A DNA stretch of 64,000 nucleotides from NCBI RefSeq assembly GCF_023008165.1, contig NZ_JAKQZA010000003.1:62001-126000 (forward strand), written 5' to 3'. The translations under genes and the position numbers were made by a program. The DNA is from Kordiimonas laminariae. Lineage in GTDB: Bacteria; Pseudomonadota; Alphaproteobacteria; Sphingomonadales; Kordiimonadaceae. The number at the start of each line of letters is the position of its first letter. Within the stretch, counting starts at the first letter, position 1. Shown here piece after piece: positions 44,517 through 54,552 of this stretch. A model generated the notes under the pieces. It was not told the DNA's origin. It did not search any database and saw only the letters and a list, made by a program, of their open reading frames with translations.

Positions 44517-47324
44517 TTAGCCTGCGTCGTGCGCGTCAACCGCTGCATTACAGCGGTTACACAAGTCACCATTTTCAGTAACTTCTGGAGATACCACCCA
44601 ACAACGCTCACATTTTTCGCCATCCGCCACTGTAATAACAGCAGCATCTTCACTTCCTACCTTCAGTGTAGCAGCTGAGGTGATGAAAATCTCTGCAGCA
44701 TCAAGGCCATCAAATGCCTTAAGCGTAGCTTCATCAGCTACAGTCACTTCAGCATTTGCCTGCAAGCTTGAACCAATCGTTTTATCGCGGCGCAGAAGTT
44801 CAATCGCAGATGTTACTGTTGAGCGCACTTCACGGATTTTTGCCCACTTGGCAGCAAGAGCATCATCTTTCCACTCCGCAGGTGTATCAAGCCAAAGCTG
44901 GCGGTGTACGCTTGGTGCATCGGCACCATGGCGAGATAACCAAACTTCTTCTGATGTGAAAGAAAGAATAGGCGCGAACCACAGCACAAGGCGGTTAAAC
45001 ACTTCATCAAGCACTGTACGAGCAGCACGGCGGCGCGTATCAGCCGGATTATCACAGTAAAGTGCATCTTTTCGGATATCGAAATAGAAGGTGGAAAGAT
45101 CAACGATACAGAATTGGTAAAGTTCACGGAAGATAGGGTTGAAATCATAACTATTTGATTTCGAACGGATCAGCTCATCAAGTTCTGCAAGGCGGTGTAA
45201 AACCCAGCGCTCAAGCTCAGGCATCTCCGATGCTGGCAAGCGTTCTTCCTCGGTAAAGCCATCAAGGTTACCAAGAAGGTAACGCATGGTGTTACGGATC
45301 TTACGGTAAGCATCAGCCTGCCCTTTGATGATCTCATCACCGATACGCACATCTTCCATATAATCAACCGCAACCACCCACAGGCGCAAGATATCAGCGC
45401 CATACTGCTGAATGATTGTTTGCGGCGCAACTGTATTGCCCAGCGATTTGGACATTTTACGGCCTTCACCATCCATCGTGAAACCATGCGTAAGCACACC
45501 CTTATAAGGAGCAACACCGCGAGTGCCGCAGCTTTCGAGTAAGCTTGACTGGAACCAACCACGGTGCTGGTCGGAACCTTCAAGATACAGGTCAGCCGGT
45601 GACTGAAGATCAGGGCGCATTTCACTTACAAACGCGTGTGTACAGCCACTATCGAACCAAACATCGAGAATATCGTGCACTTGTTCATAATCATCGGCGC
45701 TGTATTTATCGCCAAGGAACTCTTGCGCAGGAACAGCAACCCATGCATCAGCGCCGCCATCTTTAACGGCAGCAACAATACGGGCATTCACTTCAGCGTC
45801 CTGAAGAATTTCGCCAGTTTCTTTATGTACGAATACAGTGATTGGTACACCCCACGCACGCTGGCGAGAAATTACCCAATCAGGGCGATCTTTTACCATC
45901 GCTTCAATACGGTTCTGGCTTACAGCAGGATACCAATTTACTTCGCCGCGAATTGCCCGTAGCGCGTTTTCACGCAGGCCAGTTTTCTCCATAGAGATAA
46001 ACCACTGTGGCGTATTACGGAAAATAAGCGGTGCTTTGGAGCGCCAGCTGTGCGGATAACTATGTGAAAGCGTGCCTTTAGCAACAAGACCATCAACATC
46101 TGTTAGGAGCTCACAAACCTCGTCCGCCACTTTATAAACATGGCGGCCAGCAACAAGCGCTACATTATCATAATAGCAACCAGCTTCATTCACTGTGTAT
46201 GGTACAGGAATACCAAATTGAACGTGTGCTACCTGATAGTCATCGTCACCGTGGCCTGGAGCTGTATGTACGAAACCAGTACCCGCTTCAGTGGTTACAT
46301 GGTCACCCGGTAGCATTGGCACATCAAAATCATAGAAGCCATCCGCATCTGCATGACCGTTCCATGGGTGCATCAACACGGAACCTTCAAACGCAGAACC
46401 CTTTACATGGGCAATCTGCAGATAGTTGCTAATACCTGCACGACCAACAAAATCCACCGCCAGTGCTTCAGCAACTACAAAACGGTCACCTTCATTGGCA
46501 AGGGCGCCTTCTGCTATCTCAGTTACTTCAAGCACAACATAATCAACAGCGGGGCCAAAACAAACCGCACGGTTTGCAGGGATGGTCCACGGTGTTGTTG
46601 TCCAGATAACAACGCGAGCACCATCAAGTTCTTTCGAAGATGTTTCCTTTACACGGAACGCCACATCAATCTGCGTGGATGTGTGATCATGATATTCCAC
46701 TTCAGCTTCAGCGAGCGCCGTTTTCTCAACCGGAGACCACATCACAGGCTTGGAACCTCGGTACAGCGCACCGGATGTTGAGAACTTCAAAAGTTCTTCA
46801 ACGATCTGCGCTTCCGCATCGAAATCCATTGTCAGGTAAGGTTTGTTCCAATCACCGAAGATACCAAGGCGCTTGAATTCTTCCTTTTGAACACCAATCC
46901 ACTGATCAGCAAATTCACGACATTCACGGCGGAATTCAACAGGATCAACCTCATCCTTGTTTTTCTTCTTCTTGCGGTACTTTTCTTCGATCTTCCATTC
47001 GATCGGCAAACCGTGACAATCCCAACCCGGAACATACGGCGCATCTTTGCCCTGCATCTGTTGTGATTTGGTAATCACATCCTTCAGGACCTTATTCATT
47101 GCGTGGCCAATATGGATATTTCCGTTTGCATATGGAGGGCCATCATGCAGTACGAACTTTTCTTTACCCGTAGCATCTTCGCGCAGTTGTTTATAAATGC
47201 CTTCTTTTTCCCACTTAGCAAGGAATTCAGGCTCACGCTTAGGAAGCCCCGCCCGCATTGGGAAATCAGTTTTAGGCAAAAAGACTGTATCGCGGTAATC
47301 GCGTTTTGTTTCTTCAGCAGACAT
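44517..47324 (-). CDS. ileS: Isoleucyl-tRNA synthetase
   Basis: The 935-aa class I synthetase has the HIGH-type motif GNIHIGHAMNK (about 68-78), KMSKSLGN (in EGRKMSKSLGNTV), an editing domain between them, and a C-terminal zinc finger (CERCW ... CNRC). All parts are present and the length is normal. Confidence 0.97.
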   Translation of the reverse strand: MSAEETKRDYRDTVFLPKTDFPMRAGLPKREPEFLAKWEKEGIYKQLREDATGKEKFVLHDGPPYANGNIHIGHAMNKVLKDVITKSQQMQGKDAPYVPGWDCHGLPIEWKIEEKYRKKKKNKDEVDPVEFRRECREFADQWIGVQKEEFKRLGIFGDWNKPYLTMDFDAEAQIVEELLKFSTSGALYRGSKPVMWSPVEKTALAEAEVEYHDHTSTQIDVAFRVKETSSKELDGARVVIWTTTPWTIPANRAVCFGPAVDYVVLEVTEIAEGALANEGDRFVVAEALAVDFVGRAGISNYLQIAHVKGSAFEGSVLMHPWNGHADADGFYDFDVPMLPGDHVTTEAGTGFVHTAPGHGDDDYQVAHVQFGIPVPYTVNEAGCYYDNVALVAGRHVYKVADEVCELLTDVDGLVAKGTLSHSYPHSWRSKAPLIFRNTPQWFISMEKTGLRENALRAIRGEVNWYPAVSQNRIEAMVKDRPDWVISRQRAWGVPITVFVHKETGEILQDAEVNARIVAAVKDGGADAWVAVPAQEFLGDKYSADDYEQVHDILDVWFDSGCTHAFVSEMRPDLQSPADLYLEGSDQHRGWFQSSLLESCGTRGVAPYKGVLTHGFTMDGEGRKMSKSLGNTVAPQTIIQQYGADILRLWVVAVDYMEDVRIGDEIIKGQADAYRKIRNTMRYLLGNLDGFTEEERLPASEMPELERWVLHRLAELDELIRSKSNSYDFNPIFRELYQFCIVDLSTFYFDIRKDALYCDNPADTRRRAARTVLDEVFNRLVLWFAPILSFTSEEVWLSRHGADAPSVHRQLWLDTPAEWKDDALAAKWAKIREVRSTVTSAIELLRRDKTIGSSLQANAEVTVADEATLKAFDGLDAAEIFITSAATLKVGSEDAAVITVADGEKCERCWVVSPEVTENGDLCNRCNAAVDAHDAG

Positions 47325-47550
47325 AAATCTCGTTCCGCTCTCTTATTCTTTCGGCACATAGCCGAATATAACTATATTCTTGGTGAAAGTGACAAACTAG
47401 AAACCCCGGTCGCTACGTAAGCGCCGGGCCAGTAATTCGAATAATGCTGGCAGCTATCTGCCACTCATATGAACATAGATTCGTCATGGGGCGAGTTTTA
47501 ACAGTGGTCACCCCTGCTGTCGAGCATTGAATCTGCTAGAAAGCGCTATT

Positions 47551-48084
47551 TTACTCGCCTTTGAAATAGATTTGCTGTTTTTCCACCGGCATAGCACCCT
47601 CCTGCCGAATACGACGCTCAAGGCCACCATAAGCCTTCTTCGACTGTCGTCTGTCCGGCCCACTATATCCAGTTACCTGAATAAAAGGTTTTGGATGCAA
47701 CATGATATCAGCAAGGCTTTTAAGCAGTATTGCAGTTGTAAAAGGCAAGATAATCATTTTATTCACGCCAGCATCTCGCGCAGCGATTACATCATGCCTG
47801 CTAGGGTTTTTCATACACATAATAATTGGTGCTATTGATGTTGGGCTAGCGAGCATACGTACAAAACGCACAAAATCTACTCCACCCAGATCGGAAAAAC
47901 TATCTTCTACCAACAGGAAATTAAAATGTGCTTGCCCAAAGCGTTCAAGCGCATCTCCTTTGCTTTCAGCAATTTGGATGATATCCGCTTTTTGTTCTTT
48001 AAAAATCGCACGTGCACCCTCTGCCGCCTGGCCATTTTCCATAGCGATTAGAACGCGCAAATCATTTTTGCTACCCAAAACCAT
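47551..48084 (-). CDS. Receiver-like protein lacking key active-site residues
   Basis: A 177-aa protein with a CheY-like pattern of five strands (RVLIAME, ADIIQIAE, FNFLLVED, APIIMCM, KMIILPF). The acidic pair after strand 1 is replaced by MEN, the conserved Thr/Ser by Cys-Met and the Lys of the KPF motif by Leu, although an Asp remains after strand 3 (VEDSF). It is probably a pseudo-receiver. The C-terminus carries YSGPDRR and LERRIRQ, a short basic motif I have seen in alphaproteobacterial receiver proteins. No kinase is nearby. The start at 48084 is favoured over 48117. Confidence 0.65.
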   Translation of the reverse strand: MVLGSKNDLRVLIAMENGQAAEGARAIFKEQKADIIQIAESKGDALERFGQAHFNFLLVEDSFSDLGGVDFVRFVRMLASPTSIAPIIMCMKNPSRHDVIAARDAGVNKMIILPFTTAILLKSLADIMLHPKPFIQVTGYSGPDRRQSKKAYGGLERRIRQEGAMPVEKQQIYFKGE

Positions 48085-48170
48085 GATACTCGTCCCCACG
48101 AATGTATAAGAATACATAGTATACGGTATCCTTTATTAACAAAGTGACAAGTAGGAATGACCCTTCGTCA

Positions 48171-48197
48171 TAAAAAAAAGGGAGCCGAAGCTCCCTT
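48171..48197 (-). terminator. Terminator of the TonB receptor gene
   Basis: AAGGGAGC / GCTCCCTT with a CGAA loop; eight T residues follow on the minus strand. Confidence 0.85.
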
Positions 48198-48220
48198 AAA
48201 TTCTTGACAAGAAACACTCC

Positions 48221-51200
48221 TTAGAACTTCGCGCGAACACTTGCGAAGAACGAACGACCAGAAGTGTTATAGCCTGTTCCGATTGGATTATTGAATGAAG
48301 TGAATACATCGGTGTCGTCCACAAGTGGTGGAGATGTATCAAACACATTGCGCACGCCAAAGTTCACGAAATAGTTCTCATTGATATTCCAAGAGAAAGA
48401 AACATTATGAACATCGTAGTTCGTTGTGCTCGAAATCGGGCGACAAATCTGACCTGTGAATGGACAAGCAACATTGTCAGTTGCAAAATCAGTTGGATTA
48501 TCCACAGTCGCACCCTGGATCCAACGTGTCAGCCATGTAAGACTAAAGTCTTTATAGCCAAGACGAAGAGTACCAGATGCACGCCAGCGTGGGTTTCTGA
48601 TCTCACCCGCATTGTCATCCTCCACACCCAGAGAGCTAAAGAATAGCTCATCTACATATGTAGCCGTTGTATCAACCGTTACGCTTAAGTCATCGTCAAG
48701 ACCAAGATCAAAACGCTGGTTATAGTAAAGATTGAAATCGATACCTTTAGATGTTTCCACACCAACGTTTACAAACGGACGGTTTACAAAATCAATCTGG
48801 CCATCTTCATCACGCGCGATGAAGTTACAGAATTGAGAATCGCCATTTGGTGCTTCGTCGTTATCGAAACACTGGTTGATCACAAAGTTTGCACCAGGCT
48901 CGTTAATACCATCAGTAATACGGATATTATAGTATGTCGCAGACAAACGTAGATCAAAGGCATCTGTAAACGGTTGATCGAATACCACACCAAGGGTCCA
49001 CGAACGGCTACGCTCTTCCGTAGAAAGTGTAGAGCCACCGGCACTCACTTCAGAGTTGCCAAGTTGATTAAAGCCATTACCTGTACCATCATCAAGGCCT
49101 AACGCTGTTGGATCAACGCCGTTTGCGCTACATGCTGCAAGAACACGGGCTTCACGCTCATCCCCAGAAGCATCATATGTCTCTGGAACAGTTGGATCTG
49201 TTGGATCAGAAACGCGAGCATCAAGTGGAACCACACATGGATCCGTTACATTCAAGAAGCCCGTTGTACCAAGTAGGAAACGCTCACGGAGATTTGGGGT
49301 ACGGTAGCTTGTGCCGTACGTACCACGAACAGTAAATGCATCCGTAATCTGCCAGCGTGCTTTACCAGAATATGTGAAGGCTACCGGAGAAAACTCCTCG
49401 TCTGTCATACGAACAGAACCTTCTACATCAAGGGATTGAATAAGCGGTACATCGCGAACTACATTAAACGCTGTTTCTGCAAATGCTTCAAATAGATAAC
49501 GCTTACCAATAGCCCCCTGATCGGAGAAGAAGTTCAACAAAAGACCTTCTGTCGCTACATCATTACCAACTGAGTTGATTGAATCTTCACGGTACTCAAG
49601 ACCAACAAGAATTGGTAAAGATTCATCGTTCCAAGGTAATGCAAACAGATCTCCCTGAACTACACCGTTGAATACAGTCTGCTCAACCTCTGTACGGAAG
49701 ATACGTTCTATAAACAGGTAATCTGCCTCTGCCTGTGTTGCGAATGTACCGCCATTTGCTTGATAGAGAGAAGAAGCAAATAAGTTTACAGGCACGCAAC
49801 CATCTGTTCCGTCAGGAACGCCATCACCATCACCATCAGCACCACAAATGAAAGAACCCGCATTGTCAGGGTCTTCAATTGTTGTTGTTAGGCTGAGATC
49901 AAGACGTGCCGCATCCAGACCACGGAAAACTTCATCACCGTTAGAACGGGCATAACTTCCATAAACTTCATATGACCAGTTACCATCCAAGAAGTTATCA
50001 AGCGCTCCAATATTGCCTCGGATACCACCAATAACACGGAATTGTTCAACTTCTGCATCAGCGAGGTCGCGATCACCCAAGATACGAATAACAGGCTGAG
50101 CCGTTGTTGGGCCAAATGCTGATGCGGGGCTCGTTGTACCATCTTCATTTGTCTCAATAAGACCAGCGTTGAGATCGACACCATTCACGCCAACCGGGTT
50201 AAATGGATTGTTCGCGCCAACAACAGGGAAGATTAGGCCAGGACCAGTGAAAGACGGGCTATCACGATGTGCATAACTGGCTTCAATGAAAACCTCAGTA
50301 TCATTAGCATCTTCAAACTGATATTCACCATTGAAATAAACAAGTTTACGTTCAAGTTTTTGAATAATATCAGCTGAATTTGCAAGATCAGACAGACCAT
50401 AGTTAAAACGTGGATCAGTGAATGGTACATCCACCAAACCATCACCATTTCCATCAACTACAAAACGGTCAGTCTCATCAATAACTCCATCACCATTACT
50501 ATCAAATGGAACCCGGTTTGCATCTGGGAAGTTACCCGCAAAACTAGCTGGCAAATTCACTTCAGAGAAATTTGGAATACCAATATTCGATGAGCCTTCA
50601 GTAAAATAGATACTACCAAAATTGCGCACGATAATACGGTTGTTCGCGATTGTGTTACACGCTGTTGAACCATTACCTGGAATACGAGACCCAGAGAACT
50701 GGCTTTGATTTTCGTTGAAAATTTCACCATTTGGACCTTCGAACAACACCTCATCACACGCGTTGATGAATGGGTTTTGCGCAAAGGATTGTGCCGAACG
50801 GCTAAAATATTCAGCAGCTACCGTAAAATTCCAATTATCTCCACGATCACCGTAAAGAGCACCAATAGTGTAACTATCGCCGCCGCCAGCTTCCGGGATA
50901 TCTGTTGTGGCCTCAACTTCAAAGCCTTCAACATCTTTCTTCAGAATTACATTAGTAACACCAGCCACAGCATCAGAACCATATACCGCTGACGCACCAT
51001 CAAATAAGTTTTCAATACTGCTTACAAGAACGCTAGGAATAAGGTTTGTATCAGCAACACCAGGCGCACCACCAACACCTGCTGGTGCCAAACGACGACC
51101 ATTTACCAGCACCAGCGTACGATCTGCTCCTAGGCCCCGGAAACCTACGGTCGCGGCACCAGTACCATTATCAAGAACGAAATTATTAAACGTGTTGTTG

Positions 51201-51487
51201 ATTTGCTGGCCAGATGCCTGAGTGGTTGTTTGAAGAATATCAGTCGCAGCAAAGAAACCTATTTCTCTGGATTGTTCACCGCTGATAATCTGAATGGGAG
51301 AAACGGAACTAAAGGCATTCTTTTTCAATCGAGAGCCCGTAACGGTAATCTCTTCTACTTGAATATCTTCAGAATCGCTGTCTTGATCCGAGTCTTGAGC
51401 GACAGCTGCCGTGCTTAGGATGGCTGCAAGAGCTGCTCCCCCCAATAATGCACTACGTCGAGCATGAGTGATATTAAATGTCACCAC
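48221..51487 (-). CDS. TonB-dependent outer-membrane receptor
   Basis: The 1088-aa protein has a signal peptide ending AAVA (residue 30), a TonB-box-like EEITVTGSR (45-53), the plug domain (TVGFRGLGADRTLVLVNGRR) and a barrel ending in an aromatic residue (ASVRAKF). Extracellular loops hold Asp-rich repeats: DSNGDGVIDETD (329-340), DGNGDGLVD (345-353) and a DGDGDG stretch near 548-560, resembling calcium-binding EF-hand/thrombospondin-3 motifs. The substrate is unknown. Translation starts at GTG 51487 or 51484 behind AGGGGA. Confidence 0.9.
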   Translation of the reverse strand: MVTFNITHARRSALLGGAALAAILSTAAVAQDSDQDSDSEDIQVEEITVTGSRLKKNAFSSVSPIQIISGEQSREIGFFAATDILQTTTQASGQQINNTFNNFVLDNGTGAATVGFRGLGADRTLVLVNGRRLAPAGVGGAPGVADTNLIPSVLVSSIENLFDGASAVYGSDAVAGVTNVILKKDVEGFEVEATTDIPEAGGGDSYTIGALYGDRGDNWNFTVAAEYFSRSAQSFAQNPFINACDEVLFEGPNGEIFNENQSQFSGSRIPGNGSTACNTIANNRIIVRNFGSIYFTEGSSNIGIPNFSEVNLPASFAGNFPDANRVPFDSNGDGVIDETDRFVVDGNGDGLVDVPFTDPRFNYGLSDLANSADIIQKLERKLVYFNGEYQFEDANDTEVFIEASYAHRDSPSFTGPGLIFPVVGANNPFNPVGVNGVDLNAGLIETNEDGTTSPASAFGPTTAQPVIRILGDRDLADAEVEQFRVIGGIRGNIGALDNFLDGNWSYEVYGSYARSNGDEVFRGLDAARLDLSLTTTIEDPDNAGSFICGADGDGDGVPDGTDGCVPVNLFASSLYQANGGTFATQAEADYLFIERIFRTEVEQTVFNGVVQGDLFALPWNDESLPILVGLEYREDSINSVGNDVATEGLLLNFFSDQGAIGKRYLFEAFAETAFNVVRDVPLIQSLDVEGSVRMTDEEFSPVAFTYSGKARWQITDAFTVRGTYGTSYRTPNLRERFLLGTTGFLNVTDPCVVPLDARVSDPTDPTVPETYDASGDEREARVLAACSANGVDPTALGLDDGTGNGFNQLGNSEVSAGGSTLSTEERSRSWTLGVVFDQPFTDAFDLRLSATYYNIRITDGINEPGANFVINQCFDNDEAPNGDSQFCNFIARDEDGQIDFVNRPFVNVGVETSKGIDFNLYYNQRFDLGLDDDLSVTVDTTATYVDELFFSSLGVEDDNAGEIRNPRWRASGTLRLGYKDFSLTWLTRWIQGATVDNPTDFATDNVACPFTGQICRPISSTTNYDVHNVSFSWNINENYFVNFGVRNVFDTSPPLVDDTDVFTSFNNPIGTGYNTSGRSFFASVRAKF

Positions 51488-51959
51488 ATTTCCCCTGTAA
51501 TTTTTATAGAAATTATTATGAAACTTATGAGCAAGATCGCCCGTAAGCGGGGCCAGCTAAACACGAGATACAGAGAAATCAATCAGTGGTGCGCGTAACA
51601 TTACAGTGAAAAAAAGACCGGAAAATACGACAGTGTTTTTTTTACAACAAAAATAATACGATGGTGTATTTTCAATATAAAATGGAAATACCAAAGTTTA
51701 TTTATATATAAAAATCAAATACTTAGTTATAAAAGTTTATACCTAAATCATAAGATTTCATAGATATCGATTCAAAAATAGAATGAAATATCAATGAATA
51801 CCAAAATTGGAGTCTATTTTTACAGGTACAAAAATAAACCTGTAAACTCTGGACATAAAAAAAGCGAAGCTCTAAGTACTTCGCTTTTTTTGTTCTGTCC
51901 TATAGCACGTTAGAAATACGACTCAGCGCCTATAGCATTACGCATATACCAAAAGAGAT
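51488..51959. other. Long AT-rich intergenic region
   Basis: No gene is seen in these 472 bp. The part next to the TonB receptor presumably holds its promoter; the A/T-rich middle (about 51650-51800) shows no repeat I can define. A terminator lies at 51856-51893. Confidence 0.6.
51856..51893 (-). terminator. Terminator of the TerC gene
   Basis: AGCGAAG / CTTCGCT with a 9-nt loop, flanked by A and T tracts, 65 bp after the terC stop. Confidence 0.75.
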
Positions 51960-52721
51960 TTAAACATCCTGTTCCGCAGCATTTTTTCTATGCTCACGTT
52001 TTTTAAGTTTACGTTTGCGCGACATCAAATTGAGTACTTCCACACCTAATGAGAATGCCATAGCAAAATAAATATAACCTTTCGGCACATGCACTCCGAG
52101 ACCTTCGGCTACAAGGAATACACCAATCAAAAGAATGAAGGATAGTGCCAAGATTTTGAGTGTTGGGAACCGTTCAATAAAGCTGGCAATAAACCCTGAT
52201 GAAAAGATCATTACAATCATTGCAACAGTCATCGCTGCAACAATAACCGGAATACTGTCGGTCAGCCCCACCGCCGTCATCACTGAATCAAAAGAGAAAA
52301 TAATATCGATGAAAACAACCTGCGAGATAACCGCCAACATACCACCAGTGTATGTTTTACAGTCTTCGATTTTATCGCCCGTGATTTCATCATGGACACT
52401 ATCTGTGGCTTTATAGATGAGGAAACCACCCCCAACGAGCATCAATATATCTTTCCCTGAGAAAGAATGCCCAAACAGATCGAGCAGTGGTTCTTTAAGA
52501 CCTATGATCCACGCCACCCCCATCAACAAGCCAATGCGCATAACAAGCGCAAGGGTTAGACCAATGACGCGAGCTTTCTCTCGCTGACCATCAGGCAGAT
52601 GACCAACAAGCAGCGCTACAAACACTACATTATCAATCCCGAGAATAATCTCGAGAGAAGCCAAGGTCAGGAAGCTAACCCAAAGATGATAATCAAGTAA
52701 CAGTTCCAAGGGAGCCTCCAA
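51960..52721 (-). CDS. TerC-family membrane protein
   Basis: The 253-aa protein has seven or eight membrane helices with the acidic motifs LEIILGIDNVVFVALL and DIIFSFDSVMTAVGL of the TerC family, thought to export manganese or other metals. It ends in a basic tail (SRKRKLKKREHRK). The precise ion is unknown. Confidence 0.88.
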   Translation of the reverse strand: MEAPLELLLDYHLWVSFLTLASLEIILGIDNVVFVALLVGHLPDGQREKARVIGLTLALVMRIGLLMGVAWIIGLKEPLLDLFGHSFSGKDILMLVGGGFLIYKATDSVHDEITGDKIEDCKTYTGGMLAVISQVVFIDIIFSFDSVMTAVGLTDSIPVIVAAMTVAMIVMIFSSGFIASFIERFPTLKILALSFILLIGVFLVAEGLGVHVPKGYIYFAMAFSLGVEVLNLMSRKRKLKKREHRKNAAEQDV

Positions 52722-52786
52722 GCTAAAATATCAACAAGACTTAGTTAATGATCAAATGTGTTTATAATATTTGAACAGGAATACAA

Positions 52787-53620
52787 TCATTCAACTATAT
52801 TTTTATTTTCAAATTCATCGATATTCGCCAGCACGATATCTTTAATTTCATCTGGCACCCCCTTGAGGTGAGTTCTGATGATCTCACGATACCCACCACT
52901 GTCGATCAATTTACCTAACCCGCGATTAAACAAATTGCGCATAATTTTACCGTCTTGAGTTTTAGCAAACAGAACATGCGCATAATTGTGATCTACATCA
53001 CTTGGGTAACTTTCAAGGAACACTCCCTTAGAGCCATTTTTCATCAGATGGCCTGCCGTAAGTGTTGGCAATAGTGTAAAATCAGCCCGTCCTGTTTTTA
53101 CAAGCTGGTAACAGTTTTCGAGCGAAGCAGGATTCACAACACGTAGATCATAATGTTCAATATGTGGTCGAATAAAATCAGGAATGGTCCAGCCAAGAGG
53201 ATAACACCAGGTACGTTCAGCCGAGCTATCATGAAGGCTTGAAGGAAAACGAAAATCTGGATCGTGAGATATAAACACATGTTTGAAAATGTAAATTACA
53301 TCAGAAAGGTAGAATTTCTCCTCTCTTTCCTTTGAATACACCCAAGCAAATGTCCCAATTATTCTTTTAAGCTCTAAATCCCGGTAACTGCGAGGCCACG
53401 GCCTGATAAGAAGATCGAGATCAACACCTTCAAGTTTCAAACTTTGCCTTACAATGTCAGTAAGCAACCCATCATTAAGGTGAGCCTTCGAAATATACGG
53501 TGCGAAATCGACATCTGTTGCAAGCTCAACCCGCTGTTCTTCAGCCGAAACCGCAGACAGCAGAGGCCAGAGTAAAAGCATGGCGATCATGAAGCCTCCT
53601 ACTATGCCTTGCTTCAGCAC
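52787..53620 (-). CDS. Periplasmic substrate-binding protein (SBP_bac_3-like), copy 2
   Basis: A 277-aa protein with an N-terminal signal peptide ending AVSA, then VELATDVDFAPYISKAHLNDGLLTDIVRQSLKLEGVDLDLLIRPWPR, the start of a type-3 solute-binding domain. It aligns throughout with its upstream neighbour, so they are tandem duplicates that have diverged. No permease or ATPase gene is near. TTG 53623, GTG 53620 and ATG 53590 are candidate starts; GTG has the best ribosome-site spacing. Confidence 0.78.
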   Translation of the reverse strand: MLKQGIVGGFMIAMLLLWPLLSAVSAEEQRVELATDVDFAPYISKAHLNDGLLTDIVRQSLKLEGVDLDLLIRPWPRSYRDLELKRIIGTFAWVYSKEREEKFYLSDVIYIFKHVFISHDPDFRFPSSLHDSSAERTWCYPLGWTIPDFIRPHIEHYDLRVVNPASLENCYQLVKTGRADFTLLPTLTAGHLMKNGSKGVFLESYPSDVDHNYAHVLFAKTQDGKIMRNLFNRGLGKLIDSGGYREIIRTHLKGVPDEIKDIVLANIDEFENKNIVE

Positions 53621-53623
53621 CAA

Positions 53624-54496
53624 TTATTCCTCCCGCCCATCATGCAAAACACCTATATCACTTAAACCAGCTTTAATATCTTTCTGTATTTCCATAGGTA
53701 GGCCCACCAAATACGGTGAGATGATTTCAAGGTAGCGCCCCTTCTCTACCAGAGCTTCAAAACCTTTATCATATAGCGCTTTAGCCTTTTCACCTGCTTG
53801 GGTCCGCGCAAATAATATATGTGTATTGCCAAAATAAATATCGTCAGGAGCACGATGAAAGAACAACGGGCCAGGTCTGATACCTTCCGCCAGAAGAATA
53901 CGAATATTACTACCAAGCGCTAAACGCTGCACAAAAACTATATCTACCCGACCGGTAAATATCATACGAAAACAAGATTCGATACTTGGAGGCAAAGCCA
54001 CCTCAAGTACCCCTTTGTTTTTCATGTCTTCGGCAAAAACCGGAAGTGTCCAACCTAGTGGAGAGCACAGAACAAGCGGCTTACCCTTGCTATGTTTCTC
54101 GTGAAACGTATCGGGATACTTGAAATTTTCCACCCTACTTACAAAAACAGCTTCAGATCGAAACATTGGCCGAGACAGAAGGAATTTTTCTTCTCGTTCT
54201 TTAGTATGTGCCCAACTGAAGGTGCCGGTAATTTCCCCCAATTCCAGAGCTCGGTGAGCTCGCTTCCAAGGCATCAATCTTAGTTTCAAGGTAACCCCAA
54301 CTTCGGCAAAGCTTGCCCGAACCAATTCTGTAAACAAACCTCCAGAGGCAATTTCATCTGTGATAAAAGGCGGGAAATCCATATTGGTGACAAGCTCAAT
54401 TTCTTCAGCATACACTGAAGGTATAGCCAAATACCCCACACATAATGAGATAGCTACTATTCCTGTCTTTATTTTTTTTGTGTCTAAACCGAGCAT
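53624..54496 (-). CDS. Periplasmic substrate-binding protein (SBP_bac_3-like), copy 1
   Basis: A 290-aa protein with a signal peptide (IVAISLCVGYLAIPSVYA) and ELVTNMDFPPFITDEIASGGLFTELVRASFAEVG, then LMPWKRAHRALELGEITGTFSWAHTKEREEKF. The last stretch is shared with copy 2 (IGTFAWVYSKEREEKF). The ligand is unknown. Its stop is directly next to the following start, so the two are co-translated. Confidence 0.78.
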   Translation of the reverse strand: MLGLDTKKIKTGIVAISLCVGYLAIPSVYAEEIELVTNMDFPPFITDEIASGGLFTELVRASFAEVGVTLKLRLMPWKRAHRALELGEITGTFSWAHTKEREEKFLLSRPMFRSEAVFVSRVENFKYPDTFHEKHSKGKPLVLCSPLGWTLPVFAEDMKNKGVLEVALPPSIESCFRMIFTGRVDIVFVQRLALGSNIRILLAEGIRPGPLFFHRAPDDIYFGNTHILFARTQAGEKAKALYDKGFEALVEKGRYLEIISPYLVGLPMEIQKDIKAGLSDIGVLHDGREE

Positions 54497-54552
54497 CTTA
54501 TTAAAAGCATTAATATGAACAACTTAAGATGCCCTTAACTGGGTAGGTTTAA

